Below are positions 18,673 to 27,162 of a stretch of DNA of 33,874 nt, piece by piece (the stretch's first letter is position 1; each line of letters starts with the position of its first letter). Position numbers and translations under genes: made by a program. The DNA is taken from NCBI GenBank assembly GCA_028280165.1, contig JANQMI010000044.1:1-33874 (forward strand), read 5' to 3'. The notes beneath the pieces were generated by a model that worked only from the letters and a program-made list of their open reading frames with translations, had not been told where the DNA came from and did no database searches. The DNA comes from Oceanicaulis sp. GTDB lineage: Bacteria; Pseudomonadota; Alphaproteobacteria; Caulobacterales; Maricaulaceae.

Positions 18673-20646
18673 ATGGACGGATCAAACCCCAAAGCCGCAG
18701 GCAGCGCCCCGGCGCTTGTTCCGGTTCCCGACGATTATGCAGACCGTGCCCTGATTACCGCGAAGGTCTATGCGGAAAAGTATCAGCGCTCGCTCGAGGA
18801 CCCCGATGGGTTCTGGCGTGAAGAGCTGCAGCGGCTGGATTGGTTCAAGACGCCCTCCAAGATCTCCGATGTCAGCTGGGACCCGGACAATCTGCATATT
18901 CGCTGGTTTGAGGACGGCGAGCTAAACGTCGCCTATAACTGCATCGACCGGCACCTGGAAGAGCGCGGCAATGACACCGCGATCATCTGGGAAGGCGATA
19001 ATCCGGGCTTCCACCACTCCATCACCTTCTCCCAGCTGCACAATCATGTGTGCCGGATGGCCAATGAGCTGAAGCGAATTGGCGTGCGTAAAGGCGATCG
19101 CGTCACCATTTATATGCCCATGATCCCTGAAGCGACCTATGCCATGCTGGCGTGCGCGCGCATCGGGGCGGTCCACACAGTGGTGTTTGGCGGCTTCTCG
19201 CCAGAAGCGCTGGCTGGCCGCATCGAAGACTGTGGCTCTGAGTTTGTTGTTACAGCCGACCAGGGTGTGCGCGGCGGCAAGGGCGTCGCCCTGAAGGCGA
19301 ATGTCGACAAGGCGCTGGATCTGGCTGAGGGCGTGCGCGCGGTCCTGTGCGTGCGTCACACCGGCGCGAGCGTGCCCTGGGTCGAAGGCCGTGATTTCTG
19401 GCACCATGATCTGGCGCTGGAGGTGGATGCCAACTGCCCCGCTGAACCCATGAAGGCTGAAGACCCGCTCTTCATCCTGTACACCTCCGGCTCCACCGGA
19501 AAGCCCAAGGGCGTGCTGCACACCACCGGTGGGTATCTTTTGTGGGCAGCGTTGACCTTTGACGCGGTCTTCGATGTGCGCCGTGGCGAAGTGTTCTGGT
19601 GCACGGCCGATATCGGCTGGATCACCGGGCACACCTATCTGACCTATGGCCCGCTGGCCAATGGCGTCACGACGCTGATGTTCGAAGGGGTTCCGACCTA
19701 TCCCGGTCCTGATCGCTTCTGGCGGGTCTGCGCCAAGCACAAGGTCAATGTCTTCTACACCGCGCCGACAGCGCTGCGCTCGATCATGCGTGAAGGCGAT
19801 GCGCCGGTGGAGAAGCATGATCTGTCCAACCTGCGCCTTCTGGGCACGGTGGGCGAGCCGATCAATCCCGAAGCCTGGTCCTGGTATCACCGCGTGGTGG
19901 GCAAGTCGAAACTGCCCATCGTGGACACCTGGTGGCAAACCGAAACCGGGGCCTGTCTGATGACCCCGCTTCCGGGTGCTCATGCGTTGAAGCCGGGGGC
20001 GGCCAGCTTCCCCATGTTCGGCATTGAGCCGGCGCTGGTGGACAATGAAGGCAACCCCGTCCCCGAAGAGGGAGCCGCGGAGGGCAATCTGATCATCAAG
20101 GGCTCATGGCCCGGTCAGATGCGCACCGTCTATGGCGACCATAAGCGGTTTGCGGAGACCTATTTCTCCACCTATCGCGGTCTCTACTTCACCGGTGATG
20201 GCGCCCGCCGCGATGAGGACGGCTATTGGTGGATTACAGGCCGGGTGGACGATGTTCTGAATGTGTCCGGCCACCGCCTGGGCACCGCGGAGATCGAGAG
20301 CGCGTTGGTGTCCCATCCGCTGGTCGCTGAGGCTGCTGTTGTGGGCTATCCCCATGATATCAAGGGCCAGGGCGTCTACTGCTATGTCACGCTCAATGCC
20401 GGGCTGGAACCCACCGATGAGACGGCGAAACAGCTGCGCGGCCATGTGCGCTCTGAAATCGGACCTGTGGCGAGCCCGGATCTGATCCAGTTCGCACCGG
20501 GTCTGCCGAAAACCCGCTCCGGCAAAATCATGCGCCGGATCTTGAGAAAAATTGCCGAGAACCAGTTTGATGCGCTTGGCGATACCTCCACGCTGGCCGA
20601 TCCCGGCGTCGTGGATGACCTGATCGAGGGCCGACTAAACCGTTAG
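18673..20646 (+). CDS. acs: acetyl-CoA synthetase (AMP-forming)
   Basis: The 657-residue protein activates acetate to acetyl-CoA through acetyl-AMP. It has the adenylate-forming P-loop [12 protein letters not shown] (269-280), the [12 protein letters not shown] and [12 protein letters not shown] core motifs, and the C-terminal [14 protein letters not shown] segment. Lys618 there is the conserved catalytic lysine that is acetylated in known Acs enzymes. Length matches Acs (about 650). GAGGAGG lies before the ATG. It is the second gene after the porin and ends at a strong intrinsic terminator. Confidence 0.97.
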   Translation: MDGSNPKAAGSAPALVPVPDDYADRALITAKVYAEKYQRSLEDPDGFWREELQRLDWFKTPSKISDVSWDPDNLHIRWFEDGELNVAYNCIDRHLEERGNDTAIIWEGDNPGFHHSITFSQLHNHVCRMANELKRIGVRKGDRVTIYMPMIPEATYAMLACARIGAVHTVVFGGFSPEALAGRIEDCGSEFVVTADQGVRGGKGVALKANVDKALDLAEGVRAVLCVRHTGASVPWVEGRDFWHHDLALEVDANCPAEPMKAEDPLFILYTSGSTGKPKGVLHTTGGYLLWAALTFDAVFDVRRGEVFWCTADIGWITGHTYLTYGPLANGVTTLMFEGVPTYPGPDRFWRVCAKHKVNVFYTAPTALRSIMREGDAPVEKHDLSNLRLLGTVGEPINPEAWSWYHRVVGKSKLPIVDTWWQTETGACLMTPLPGAHALKPGAASFPMFGIEPALVDNEGNPVPEEGAAEGNLIIKGSWPGQMRTVYGDHKRFAETYFSTYRGLYFTGDGARRDEDGYWWITGRVDDVLNVSGHRLGTAEIESALVSHPLVAEAAVVGYPHDIKGQGVYCYVTLNAGLEPTDETAKQLRGHVRSEIGPVASPDLIQFAPGLPKTRSGKIMRRILRKIAENQFDALGDTSTLADPGVVDDLIEGRLNR

Positions 20647-20698
20647 TCATTTCCTCCCCCTCGAGCGATGCCGTCCAGCACTTGGCATCGCCCTTCGC

Positions 20699-20751
20699 GG
20701 CTGGCGCGCCCATCCTCCTCTTGCGGCGCGCCAGCCGTTTTCTTTTTTCTT
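20699..20751 (+). terminator. rho-independent terminator after acs
   Basis: A perfect 12-bp stem (GGCTGGCGCGCC at 20699-20710 with GGCGCGCCAGCC at 20725-20736) is followed by a T-rich tract. It lies 50 bp after the acs stop. Confidence 0.85.
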
Positions 20752-20884
20752 GTCCTCCGGCATGTCCATGCCATCGGGTCCTCGCTTTCGGTGAGGCAAG
20801 CTCACCTTCGCTGCGGGCGGCTGTTCGCCTTGCGAGCGCTGATGCGCTCGGGGTGTAGACCCACTGAGCCATCATCCAGACCCT

Positions 20885-20959
20885 CGTCATCCCAAACTTG
20901 ATTTGGGACCCAGCAGGCTCGGCGCTGAGACTGGGTCCCGGATCAAGTCCGGGATGACG
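20885..20959. repeat. 75-bp intergenic repeat, copy B
   Basis: This is the reverse complement of 13859-13933 with about six differences. The changed positions in the second hairpin swap CCTGAA/TTCAGG for CCCGGA/TCCGGG and so keep pairing. A shortened relative lies at 21253-21306. Confidence 0.85.
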
Positions 20960-20990
20960 AAGGCGCAGAGCTGATATCCAGACAGACTCT

Positions 20991-21072
20991 CTTCCCCAGC
21001 GAAAGCTGGGGCCCATGGCGATGAAGCGCTGGTACTTCAAGATCGATGGATCCCAGCTTCCGCTGGGAAAGA
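20991..21072. repeat. intergenic inverted repeat (CCCAGC family)
   Basis: The ends CTTCCCCAGCGAAAGCTGGG and TCCCAGCTTCCGCTGGGAAAG pair around a spacer. It is one of several hairpin repeats in the 849-bp gap 20647-21495. That gap otherwise holds the acs terminator, the 75-bp repeat, its shortened copy and the rpsP terminator, and no gene was seen in it. Confidence 0.7.
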
Positions 21073-21252
21073 GAAGGGGTAAGGGGCTTGGGCGTATCAT
21101 CAAACGCCACCGCTGCCCCACCCCTGTCCCGGACGCTGAAGGCGATCCGGGATCGACTGACAGCACCTGGGCGATTTCGCGTAGCGCATTCGTTGGATCC
21201 CGGCTCGTCGCTCCGCTCGACCGGGACAGGAGGGTGGCCACTCCCTCCTTCA

Positions 21253-21306
21253 GGACCCAGGTGATCGCAGAGCGCCACTGGGTCCCAGATCAAGTCCGGG
21301 ATGACG
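21253..21306. repeat. shortened copy of the 75-bp repeat
   Basis: The right half (CTGGGTCCCAGATCAAGTCC then GGGATGACG) matches 20885-20959. The left half is reduced to CAGGACCCAG. Confidence 0.7.
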
Positions 21307-21435
21307 AATGAGAGGGTGGAGGTGCGGGTACCCCGACGCCGCAGGCGTCGCAAGGGCGACCGCCCGCCCGCAGCGAAGGTGAGTGTGCTCATCGAGAGCG
21401 AGGAGCCGACCGGGCGGGGGTCCGGGAGGACCAAC

Positions 21436-21467
21436 AAAAAAAGGCCGGGCATAGCGGCCCGGCCTTT
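21436..21467 (-). terminator. rho-independent terminator after rpsP
   Basis: On the minus strand, an 11-bp perfect stem (AAAGGCCGGGC with GCCCGGCCTTT, 6-base loop) runs into a T7 tract, 28 bp past the rpsP stop. It ends the ffh-rpsP unit. Confidence 0.9.
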
Positions 21468-21495
21468 CTCATTAACTACGAAACGAAACGTCAGA

Positions 21496-21966
21496 TTATT
21501 CCGACTTCTCTTCTTCGCTGGCTTCAGCCGCAGCGTCTTCAGCCGGGGCCTCCTCTGCGGCAGCCTCTTCAGCGGGCGCTTCTTCTTCAGCCGGTGCGGC
21601 AGCGGCTTCTTCTTCAGCGGCCTTTTTGGCGGCTTCTTTTTCGGCCCGCTCTTCAGCGCGTTCTTTCGCTTTCTCGCCCGGCTCTCCCTTTTTCGGGTTG
21701 TTGCCAGCGGCCCACTCGTAAACGCCAGCGTCCTTCAGGAAACGGGCGACACGGTCGGTCGGCTTCGCGCCTTTTTTGATCCACTCAGCGGCTTTCTCAG
21801 CGTCGACAACAACACGCTGCTCGTGGTCTTTCGGCAGCATCGGATTGTATGCGCCAATCTTCTCGATGAAGCGGCCATCACGCGGCATGCGCGCGTCAGC
21901 CACAACGATGCGGTAGTAAGGGCGTTTCTTAGCGCCACCGCGGGCGAGACGAATTTTAACAGACAT
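21496..21966 (-). CDS. rpsP: 30S ribosomal protein S16
   Basis: Residues 1-90 are a standard S16 protein of the small ribosomal subunit: it opens [20 protein letters not shown] and contains [10 protein letters not shown] and the [12 protein letters not shown] segment. Residues 93-156 form a low-complexity Ala/Glu/Lys tail, as in many alphaproteobacterial S16 proteins. An AAGGAAA-type ribosome-binding site precedes the ATG. It is the last gene before an intrinsic terminator; the rimM and trmD genes that often follow rpsP are absent here. Confidence 0.97.
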   Translation of the reverse strand: MSVKIRLARGGAKKRPYYRIVVADARMPRDGRFIEKIGAYNPMLPKDHEQRVVVDAEKAAEWIKKGAKPTDRVARFLKDAGVYEWAAGNNPKKGEPGEKAKERAEERAEKEAAKKAAEEEAAAAPAEEEAPAEEAAAEEAPAEDAAAEASEEEKSE

Positions 21967-21988
21967 GGGATTTCCTTTTCAAAGAGGC

Positions 21989-22507
21989 TTAGAGGCGATT
22001 TTCATCGCGAGCATTGGGGTTTTCGGGCGTGTCGTGATCGTGTGATTGCGGCGGAACAGGGTTCCAACTGCACGCTTCGATCACGGGCGTTTCGGGCAAT
22101 CTGGCGGGGTCGTCGCCTTCCAGAAGGAAGCGGAGCTCGGTCACAGCGCAGCGTTCCAAACCCTGTGAGGCCGGCGCAAAGCGCAACCGACTGATCGATC
22201 GCAGGGCCTGGAGCCGCATCTGGATGGCCATCACATCGGCGGTGACTTCGGTAAAGCGTTCGTCGCTGGTCTCATCCACCACCGCGTTGCAGGCCGTGCA
22301 GGCATTGACCGGCTGACCATCCTGCCGGATTTGATAGGCAATAACGCAGGTTCCGGCGGCACCGGCGCGCGCCGCCATCTCTGGAAACTCCAGGACCAGA
22401 GGTTCGATCGCGTCGGTTGTGGACACGCGAAGACCCCCACCATCGGCCGTGCAATAGGCTGGCAGTGGGTGGGTGGATGCGAGGAGCAGGGCGAAGAGCG
22501 CAATCAT
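21989..22507 (-). CDS. exported protein with TonB C-terminal-like domain
   Basis: The 172-residue protein has a short hydrophobic N-terminus (IALFALLLAS) that looks like a signal peptide or anchor. Residues 40-115 have the pattern of a TonB C-terminal domain: FPEMAARAGAAGTCVIAYQI with a following DGQPVNACTACN. The tail is polar. Its ATG overlaps the ffh stop by 4 bp (ATGA) and its stop is 22 bp from rpsP, so it is co-transcribed with both. Function is unknown; without an N-terminal Pro-rich spacer a true TonB role is unlikely. Confidence 0.6.
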   Translation of the reverse strand: MIALFALLLASTHPLPAYCTADGGGLRVSTTDAIEPLVLEFPEMAARAGAAGTCVIAYQIRQDGQPVNACTACNAVVDETSDERFTEVTADVMAIQMRLQALRSISRLRFAPASQGLERCAVTELRFLLEGDDPARLPETPVIEACSWNPVPPQSHDHDTPENPNARDENRL

Positions 22508-24030
22508 TTCTTCTTGCCTCCGGGCAAGCCTGGAAGCCCGCCACCGCCCAATCCCGGCAGGCCGCTCGGGGCGGGTCCGCCAAGGCCTGGCAGATTGGCA
22601 CCTGCAGGCGCATTGCCTTTGAGCAGATCCGACGCTGCGGCATCCAGGCCTGGCGGCATGCCCCTAGGAGGCATTCCGCCGCCTGGCATTCCAGGCATGC
22701 CGGGTAATCCGCCCTTGCCGCCCTTCTTGCTCATCTTCTTCATCATGTCCGCCATCTGGCGGTGCATTTTCAGAAGCTTGTTGACGTCCGGCACTTCAAC
22801 GCCCGCACCCTTGGCGATGCGGCGCTTGCGGCTGGCTTTCAGGATTTCAGGTTTGGTCCGCTCTTCGCGCGTCATGGAGGAGATGATCGCCTCTTGGCGC
22901 TTAAGCATTTTGTCGTCCATGCCAGCCGCGGCCATCTGCTGTTTGGCTTGCTTATTCATGCCCGGCAGGAAACCCATCAGACCGCCCAAACCGCCCATCT
23001 TCTGAAGCTGGCGCAGCTGATCGGCCAGATCGTCCAGGTCGAACTTGCCCTTCGCCATCTTCTTGGCGAGCTTGGCAGCCTTGTCCTGATCGACCTCAGC
23101 GGCGGCTTTTTCCACCAGCGAGACGATGTCGCCTCTGCCCAGAATGCGGCCGGCGAGGCGCTTGGCATCGAAGGCGTCCAGGCCATCGACTTTTTCACTT
23201 ACGCCCAGGAATTTGATCGGCAGGCCGGTGACCCAGCGCATGGACAGGGCTGCACCGCCGCGCGCATCGCCATCCATCCGGGTCAGCGCCAGGCCGGTCA
23301 GCGGCAAGCGTTCGTGGAAGCGTTTGGCGGTTTCCACCGCGTCCTGGCCGGTGAGCGCGTCAGCCACCAGCAGGGTTTCGCGCGGACGAGCAATGTCGGC
23401 GATCTTCGCCGCTTCGCTCATCATCTCCTCATCAATGGAGGTCCGGCCCGCGGTGTCCAGGATCACCACATCATAGCCCTGAAGACGGCCCGCGCTCATG
23501 GCGCGCTTGGCGATCTCCACCGCGCTTTGCCCGGCGACGATGGGCAGGCTTTCCACGCCTGCCTTTTCGGCCATCTGCGCCAGCTGTTCCATCGCGGCTG
23601 GGCGTCGGGTGTCGAGCGAGGCGACGAGCACTTTTTTGTTCTCGCGCTCGGTGATGCGCTTGGCGAGCTTGGCGGTGGTGGTGGTTTTACCCGAGCCCTG
23701 CAGACCGGCCATCAAGATGGCGACCGGCGGCTCACCGGCAAGCGCGAGGCCTTCGGGGTCGCCATCCCCGCCCAGCAATTCGACAATCGCGTCGTGGACG
23801 ATTTTGATGACTTGCTGGCCCGGCGAGACCGAGCGGATGACCTCTTCGCCCACGGCGCGCTCGCGCACCTTGGTGGTGAAGTCTTTCACCGCAGGCAGGG
23901 CGACATCGGCCTCCAGCAGCGCCACGCGGATTTCGCGCAAGGCCGCATCGACGTCTTTCTCACTGAGCGCACCGCGCCCGGTGAGCCCGTCGAATATGCC
24001 TGTCAAACGTTCGCTTAAGCTGTCGAACAT
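22504..24030 (-). CDS. ffh: signal recognition particle protein Ffh
   Basis: The 508-residue SRP54 GTPase pairs with 4.5S RNA and FtsY to deliver membrane proteins to the Sec translocon. The NG domain shows GLQGSGKTTTTAKLA (from 109), DTRRPAA, LDTAGRTS and TRMDGDARGGAALS. The usual TKLD is TRMD here. The Met-rich M domain occupies about 330-440, with GRGDIVSLVEKA at the junction. A Gly/Pro/Met-rich C-terminal tail of about 65 residues ends in KKK. It is the first gene of the unit with the TonB-C-like gene and rpsP. Confidence 0.97.
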   Translation of the reverse strand: MFDSLSERLTGIFDGLTGRGALSEKDVDAALREIRVALLEADVALPAVKDFTTKVRERAVGEEVIRSVSPGQQVIKIVHDAIVELLGGDGDPEGLALAGEPPVAILMAGLQGSGKTTTTAKLAKRITERENKKVLVASLDTRRPAAMEQLAQMAEKAGVESLPIVAGQSAVEIAKRAMSAGRLQGYDVVILDTAGRTSIDEEMMSEAAKIADIARPRETLLVADALTGQDAVETAKRFHERLPLTGLALTRMDGDARGGAALSMRWVTGLPIKFLGVSEKVDGLDAFDAKRLAGRILGRGDIVSLVEKAAAEVDQDKAAKLAKKMAKGKFDLDDLADQLRQLQKMGGLGGLMGFLPGMNKQAKQQMAAAGMDDKMLKRQEAIISSMTREERTKPEILKASRKRRIAKGAGVEVPDVNKLLKMHRQMADMMKKMSKKGGKGGLPGMPGMPGGGMPPRGMPPGLDAAASDLLKGNAPAGANLPGLGGPAPSGLPGLGGGGLPGLPGGKKK

Positions 24031-24412
24031 GGGCCCTGCTTCAATCTGCTTCTCTCACACTTAAGAAGTGTGCTTCGTCGTCATCGTCTTCAACCACGCT
24101 CACGTCCCTCATCCTGAGGAGGCGGCAAAGCCGCCGTCTCGAAGGACGCAATCCTCAACACGCACGCCGCAACCGCCCCGCTGAACGAAGACTTCGTCGA
24201 GCGGGGGACCTCGCCGACCTCCGGGCGTGTGATCCTGGCTTTCGTCAGGACGCCGTGTGTCGGTTAGGCAAGCGGATGGGCGCTTGCGTAGGAGCGTGGG
24301 GAGTTACTGGGGGACGGGGGGAGAGTCAAGGGTGAGGATAGGCGAGACGTAATCCTCGGGCCGGTCAATTGGCAACATAATGCGCAGTCCCGAACAGGAA
24401 GGACCATGCGCT
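24031..24412. other. gene-free gap with a hairpin repeat
   Basis: This 382-bp gap separates divergent ffh and the gene at 24413. It contains the CTCGAAGGAC-family hairpin at 24106-24147 and no recognisable gene. Promoters for both neighbours must lie here. Confidence 0.6.
24106..24147. repeat. intergenic hairpin repeat (CTCGAAGGAC family), third copy
   Basis: CCCTCATCCTGAGGAGGCGG and GCCGCCGTCTCGAAGGAC flank an AAA loop. Outer ends match 13785-13822, but the inner stem is GGCGGC/GCCGCC instead of GCGC/GCGC. Confidence 0.75.
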
Positions 24413-24955
24413 ATGCAGCAAGAGACTGAGCCTCGGACCTGTCACAATATTCGACGGAACATCCGGATCGAAAGCGCTGAGCTGCAGGCGGCTCAGATCG
24501 CATATCGATCTCTAAGGGCTGATCTGGCGCGCCTTAACGAGCAGGTTCGGACATTGGAACGTGATCGCGCTGAGCTGTATGACTTGGATGATGAGCTTCC
24601 GATGACCATCCCGGGCCCTGATCTCGAAAGCTCGGGTCCACGAGGTCGCTGGAGAGTGCTTTACCACTTGCTCCGCCGGCTCGGTCAAGCGTTGGATATT
24701 CGAGACCTTTTTGACGGGCTGCACCGTGCGCGCCGCGTGGCGGAGGCAGATCAAGAGCTAAAAAGGCGACTCGCTGGGCTCCGGGTCTTGATAGACAATA
24801 ATGAGCGCAGCCTGAGACAGAGATCGGGCGAAATTAATAGGCTTGAGCGGCAGATCGCAGCCTCGTTCTATGCGCATGCTCGATTTGAGTGTTCCGGAAA
24901 GCCCTTCAACAGCTTCGTTTTTGACCCGCCTGATCGGCTGAGATGGCAGCGTTAG
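24413..24955 (+). CDS. hypothetical coiled-coil protein
   Basis: The 180-residue product is not recognised. It is highly charged, with heptad-like stretches at about 20-55 (ESAELQAAQIAYRSLRADLA and following) and 115-160 (ending NRLERQIAASF), suggesting two coiled coils around a short linker. There is no signal peptide or membrane segment. The start at 24413 is preferred because AGGAAGGA lies 9 bases upstream; an in-frame ATG at 24380 lacks a ribosome-binding site. Codon use is less GC-biased than in neighbours. Its stop overlaps the convergent gene by 3 bp. Confidence 0.6.
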   Translation: MQQETEPRTCHNIRRNIRIESAELQAAQIAYRSLRADLARLNEQVRTLERDRAELYDLDDELPMTIPGPDLESSGPRGRWRVLYHLLRRLGQALDIRDLFDGLHRARRVAEADQELKRRLAGLRVLIDNNERSLRQRSGEINRLERQIAASFYAHARFECSGKPFNSFVFDPPDRLRWQR

Positions 24956-25830
24956 TCACGAGCCTCACCGAGCACCACACCATATCTCGTTCGCGCCTCA
25001 TTCAGCGCTTCTTCTAGAAGGGCTTCCTCGCCCGGTCCGATATCACGCAGGGCCGCTTCCAGCCGCTGCCACTCCGCCTCGCTAACATCGCCGCGCAGAT
25101 AGCCCGCTGCGATAACCACCATCGCCTCGCCAATTGGCGCGCGACCATTGTCGAGCTCAGGACGCGCATGATCCAGAAGGCAGGCGAAGGCGGCTTCGTC
25201 GCCGTCAATGCTTGCGGCGAGCCGGGCGGGCAGCATTTTGATCGCCTCGTGGCCCGGTGCGTCGGCGGCGGGGCAAGCGTGGAATGGGGCGAGCTCCGAC
25301 AGGGCGTTGACGTCACCCGGGTCAGGCTGCTGGCGCTTCAGTCTGTCGCAAAGGTCTGACACCGTGTCAGGCTTTGCGTGTTCGTAGGCGGTTGAGAGCC
25401 CGGCTGGCACACGCCTGCATCCATAAGGGTCGAGACGGGCTCCGTTTCCAACCTCAAAAAACAGATCAATCCAGGCTGCGGCTTCGGCCACTTCGCTTCG
25501 ACTGAGCAGCCTTGCTGGCGCAGCGAGCGTGTGTTCGGAGCGTTGACCCTCCAGCACAGCATAGGCATGCCAGCGCATATGCGCTTCGCCATAGTGCGTC
25601 GGGGTGTCTTCAAGCACAGCGTCGGCATGGGCGATCAGGCAGGATAGCGTTTCTTGCGCACGCGCCTGATCGGATGGGTTGCGAAGCGCAAAGCCTGACA
25701 GGTCGGCATCTGTCACCTCGCAGGTTTGATCCCCGGAAGCGGACGGCTGTCCTCTATCTGCAGGCACGCAGCCCCCGAACAAAAGGAGCGCCGAGGCACC
25801 AATCACAATTCGCCTGAAAGAGGAATTCAT
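24952..25830 (-). CDS. hypothetical lipoprotein
   Basis: The 292-residue protein has a clear lipoprotein signal: a hydrophobic run then LFGGC with Cys21. The mature part is mainly helical, rich in Ala, Glu and Asp, with seven or so scattered cysteines that could form disulfides in the periplasm. I do not recognise a family. It is monocistronic and convergent with the coiled-coil gene. Confidence 0.65.
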   Translation of the reverse strand: MNSSFRRIVIGASALLLFGGCVPADRGQPSASGDQTCEVTDADLSGFALRNPSDQARAQETLSCLIAHADAVLEDTPTHYGEAHMRWHAYAVLEGQRSEHTLAAPARLLSRSEVAEAAAWIDLFFEVGNGARLDPYGCRRVPAGLSTAYEHAKPDTVSDLCDRLKRQQPDPGDVNALSELAPFHACPAADAPGHEAIKMLPARLAASIDGDEAAFACLLDHARPELDNGRAPIGEAMVVIAAGYLRGDVSEAEWQRLEAALRDIGPGEEALLEEALNEARTRYGVVLGEARD

Positions 25831-26161
25831 GACGACACTACACGTGCTCTGGGGTTCAAGGTCAACGTCGCTCCTTTTATTCAGGGGCTACAGGCCACGT
25901 CGCTTGATCAAAGGCAGTGCGAACTTCTCCAACACCGACGCAGCGAGCGTATAATCGGGCCGCTGCTCTTTCTCATAGTCACGATTCTAGGAGACATCCG
26001 CTGACGCGGCTGTGGTAGTCGTAATAGTCGTAGGAGCTATTTCTCCTAAAACTCCAGAAAAATCTGAAATATTTGCAAGCGCGCCCAAGCTTCCCTTCTG
26101 TGCCTCAACCGCCTACCTCTAGCGCCAGACGCTTACACCGGCCCGTGAAAGGCTCCCGCCC
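25831..26161. other. gap without a recognised gene
   Basis: This 331-bp gap lies between the lipoprotein gene and gshB. On the minus strand at 25888-25986 there is a 32-residue open stretch (NRDYEKEQRPDYTLAASVLE, then ending IKRRGL) with a gene-like composition but a stop just upstream and no start. It may be the C-terminal remnant of a lost gene. Confidence 0.35.
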
Positions 26162-27106
26162 ATGCTCAAAATCGCTTTCCAGATGGACCCGATCACCGGC
26201 GTCGATATCAATGGGGACTCCACCTTTGACATTGCGCTGGAGGCGTTCTCAAGGGGCCATGAAATCTGGGTTTATGAGCCGCGGCATCTGTCGCTGGAGG
26301 ACGGGCGTGTGCGGGCGACCGCGCAGAAGGTGACCCAGCTGCAGCGGGTCAAGGGCGATCACGTCACGCTGGAAGCCCCCGTGACGCTGGACCTGCATGG
26401 CGTGGATTCGATCTTTCTGCGCCAGGACCCGCCCTTTGACATGAGCTATATCACCTCCACCCATATCCTGGAGCATCTGATGCCCGAGGTCCTGGTGGTC
26501 AACGATCCGCGCCATGTCCGCGATGCGCCGGAAAAGCTCTTCGTCACCCATTTCGAGGGCGTGATGCCGCCGACGCTGATCACCTCGTCAGAAACGGAGA
26601 TCCGCGCCTTCTTCGAGCGTCATAATCGCGACATCGTCGTGAAGCCCTTGTTCGGCAATGGCGGGGCTGGCGTTTTTCGCATTCGCGACACGGCGGAAAA
26701 CCTCGCCTCTCTGGTGGAGATGTTCCAGCTGATCAGCCGTGATCCGCTGATGGCCCAGGCCTTCGTGCCGGATGTGAGGAATGGCGACAAGCGCGTCATC
26801 CTGGTGGATGGCGAACCGGTCGGGGCGATCAACCGAGTCCCGGCCGAGGGCGAAGTACGGGCCAATATGCATGTTGGCGGCAAGGCCATCGCCAGCGAGC
26901 TGTCGGCTCGCGACCGGGAAATCTGCGACATCATCGGGCCGGAGCTTAAGCGGCGCGGCCTGGTCTTTGTCGGCATCGATGTGATCGGTGACGTGCTCAC
27001 CGAAATCAATGTGACCTCACCCACCGGCATCCAGGAGTTGCGGCGGTTTTCCGGCGTGGATGTCTCCAAGCTTTTGATCGACTGGGTCGAAGCCAGGCGG
27101 GGGTGA
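26162..27106 (+). CDS. gshB: glutathione synthetase
   Basis: The 314-residue ATP-grasp enzyme joins gamma-glutamylcysteine and glycine. It opens MLKIAFQMDPITGVDINGDS, close to the E. coli GshB opening, and carries FLRQDPPFDMSYI, EKLFVTHF, VKPLFGNGGAGVFRI, RNGDKRVILVDGEPVGA and a C-terminal TEINVTSPTG metal-site segment. Length matches E. coli GshB (about 316). It starts a plus-strand group with the GCS2-like and AstE-like genes. Confidence 0.96.
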   Translation: MLKIAFQMDPITGVDINGDSTFDIALEAFSRGHEIWVYEPRHLSLEDGRVRATAQKVTQLQRVKGDHVTLEAPVTLDLHGVDSIFLRQDPPFDMSYITSTHILEHLMPEVLVVNDPRHVRDAPEKLFVTHFEGVMPPTLITSSETEIRAFFERHNRDIVVKPLFGNGGAGVFRIRDTAENLASLVEMFQLISRDPLMAQAFVPDVRNGDKRVILVDGEPVGAINRVPAEGEVRANMHVGGKAIASELSARDREICDIIGPELKRRGLVFVGIDVIGDVLTEINVTSPTGIQELRRFSGVDVSKLLIDWVEARRG

Positions 27107-27162
27107 GTCTTTCCCAATTGGTCGCATAGGCCCCGGGAAGGCGGGCGCATAATATCCCTACC

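Noticed and set aside
21496..21690. Ala/Glu-rich tail of S16 as a novelty
   Set aside because: Such tails are common in alphaproteobacterial S16 proteins.
22762..24018. 418-codon plus-strand ORF
   Set aside because: It is a shadow of ffh, with odd His/Gln/Gly-rich composition and no domain.
7922..24147. Repeats read as a CRISPR array
   Set aside because: Copies are few, scattered, hairpin-shaped and not separated by uniform spacers; no cas gene is present.
25840..25900. GGGGTTCAAGG resembling a tRNA T-arm
   Set aside because: No matching acceptor or anticodon arms could be found around it.
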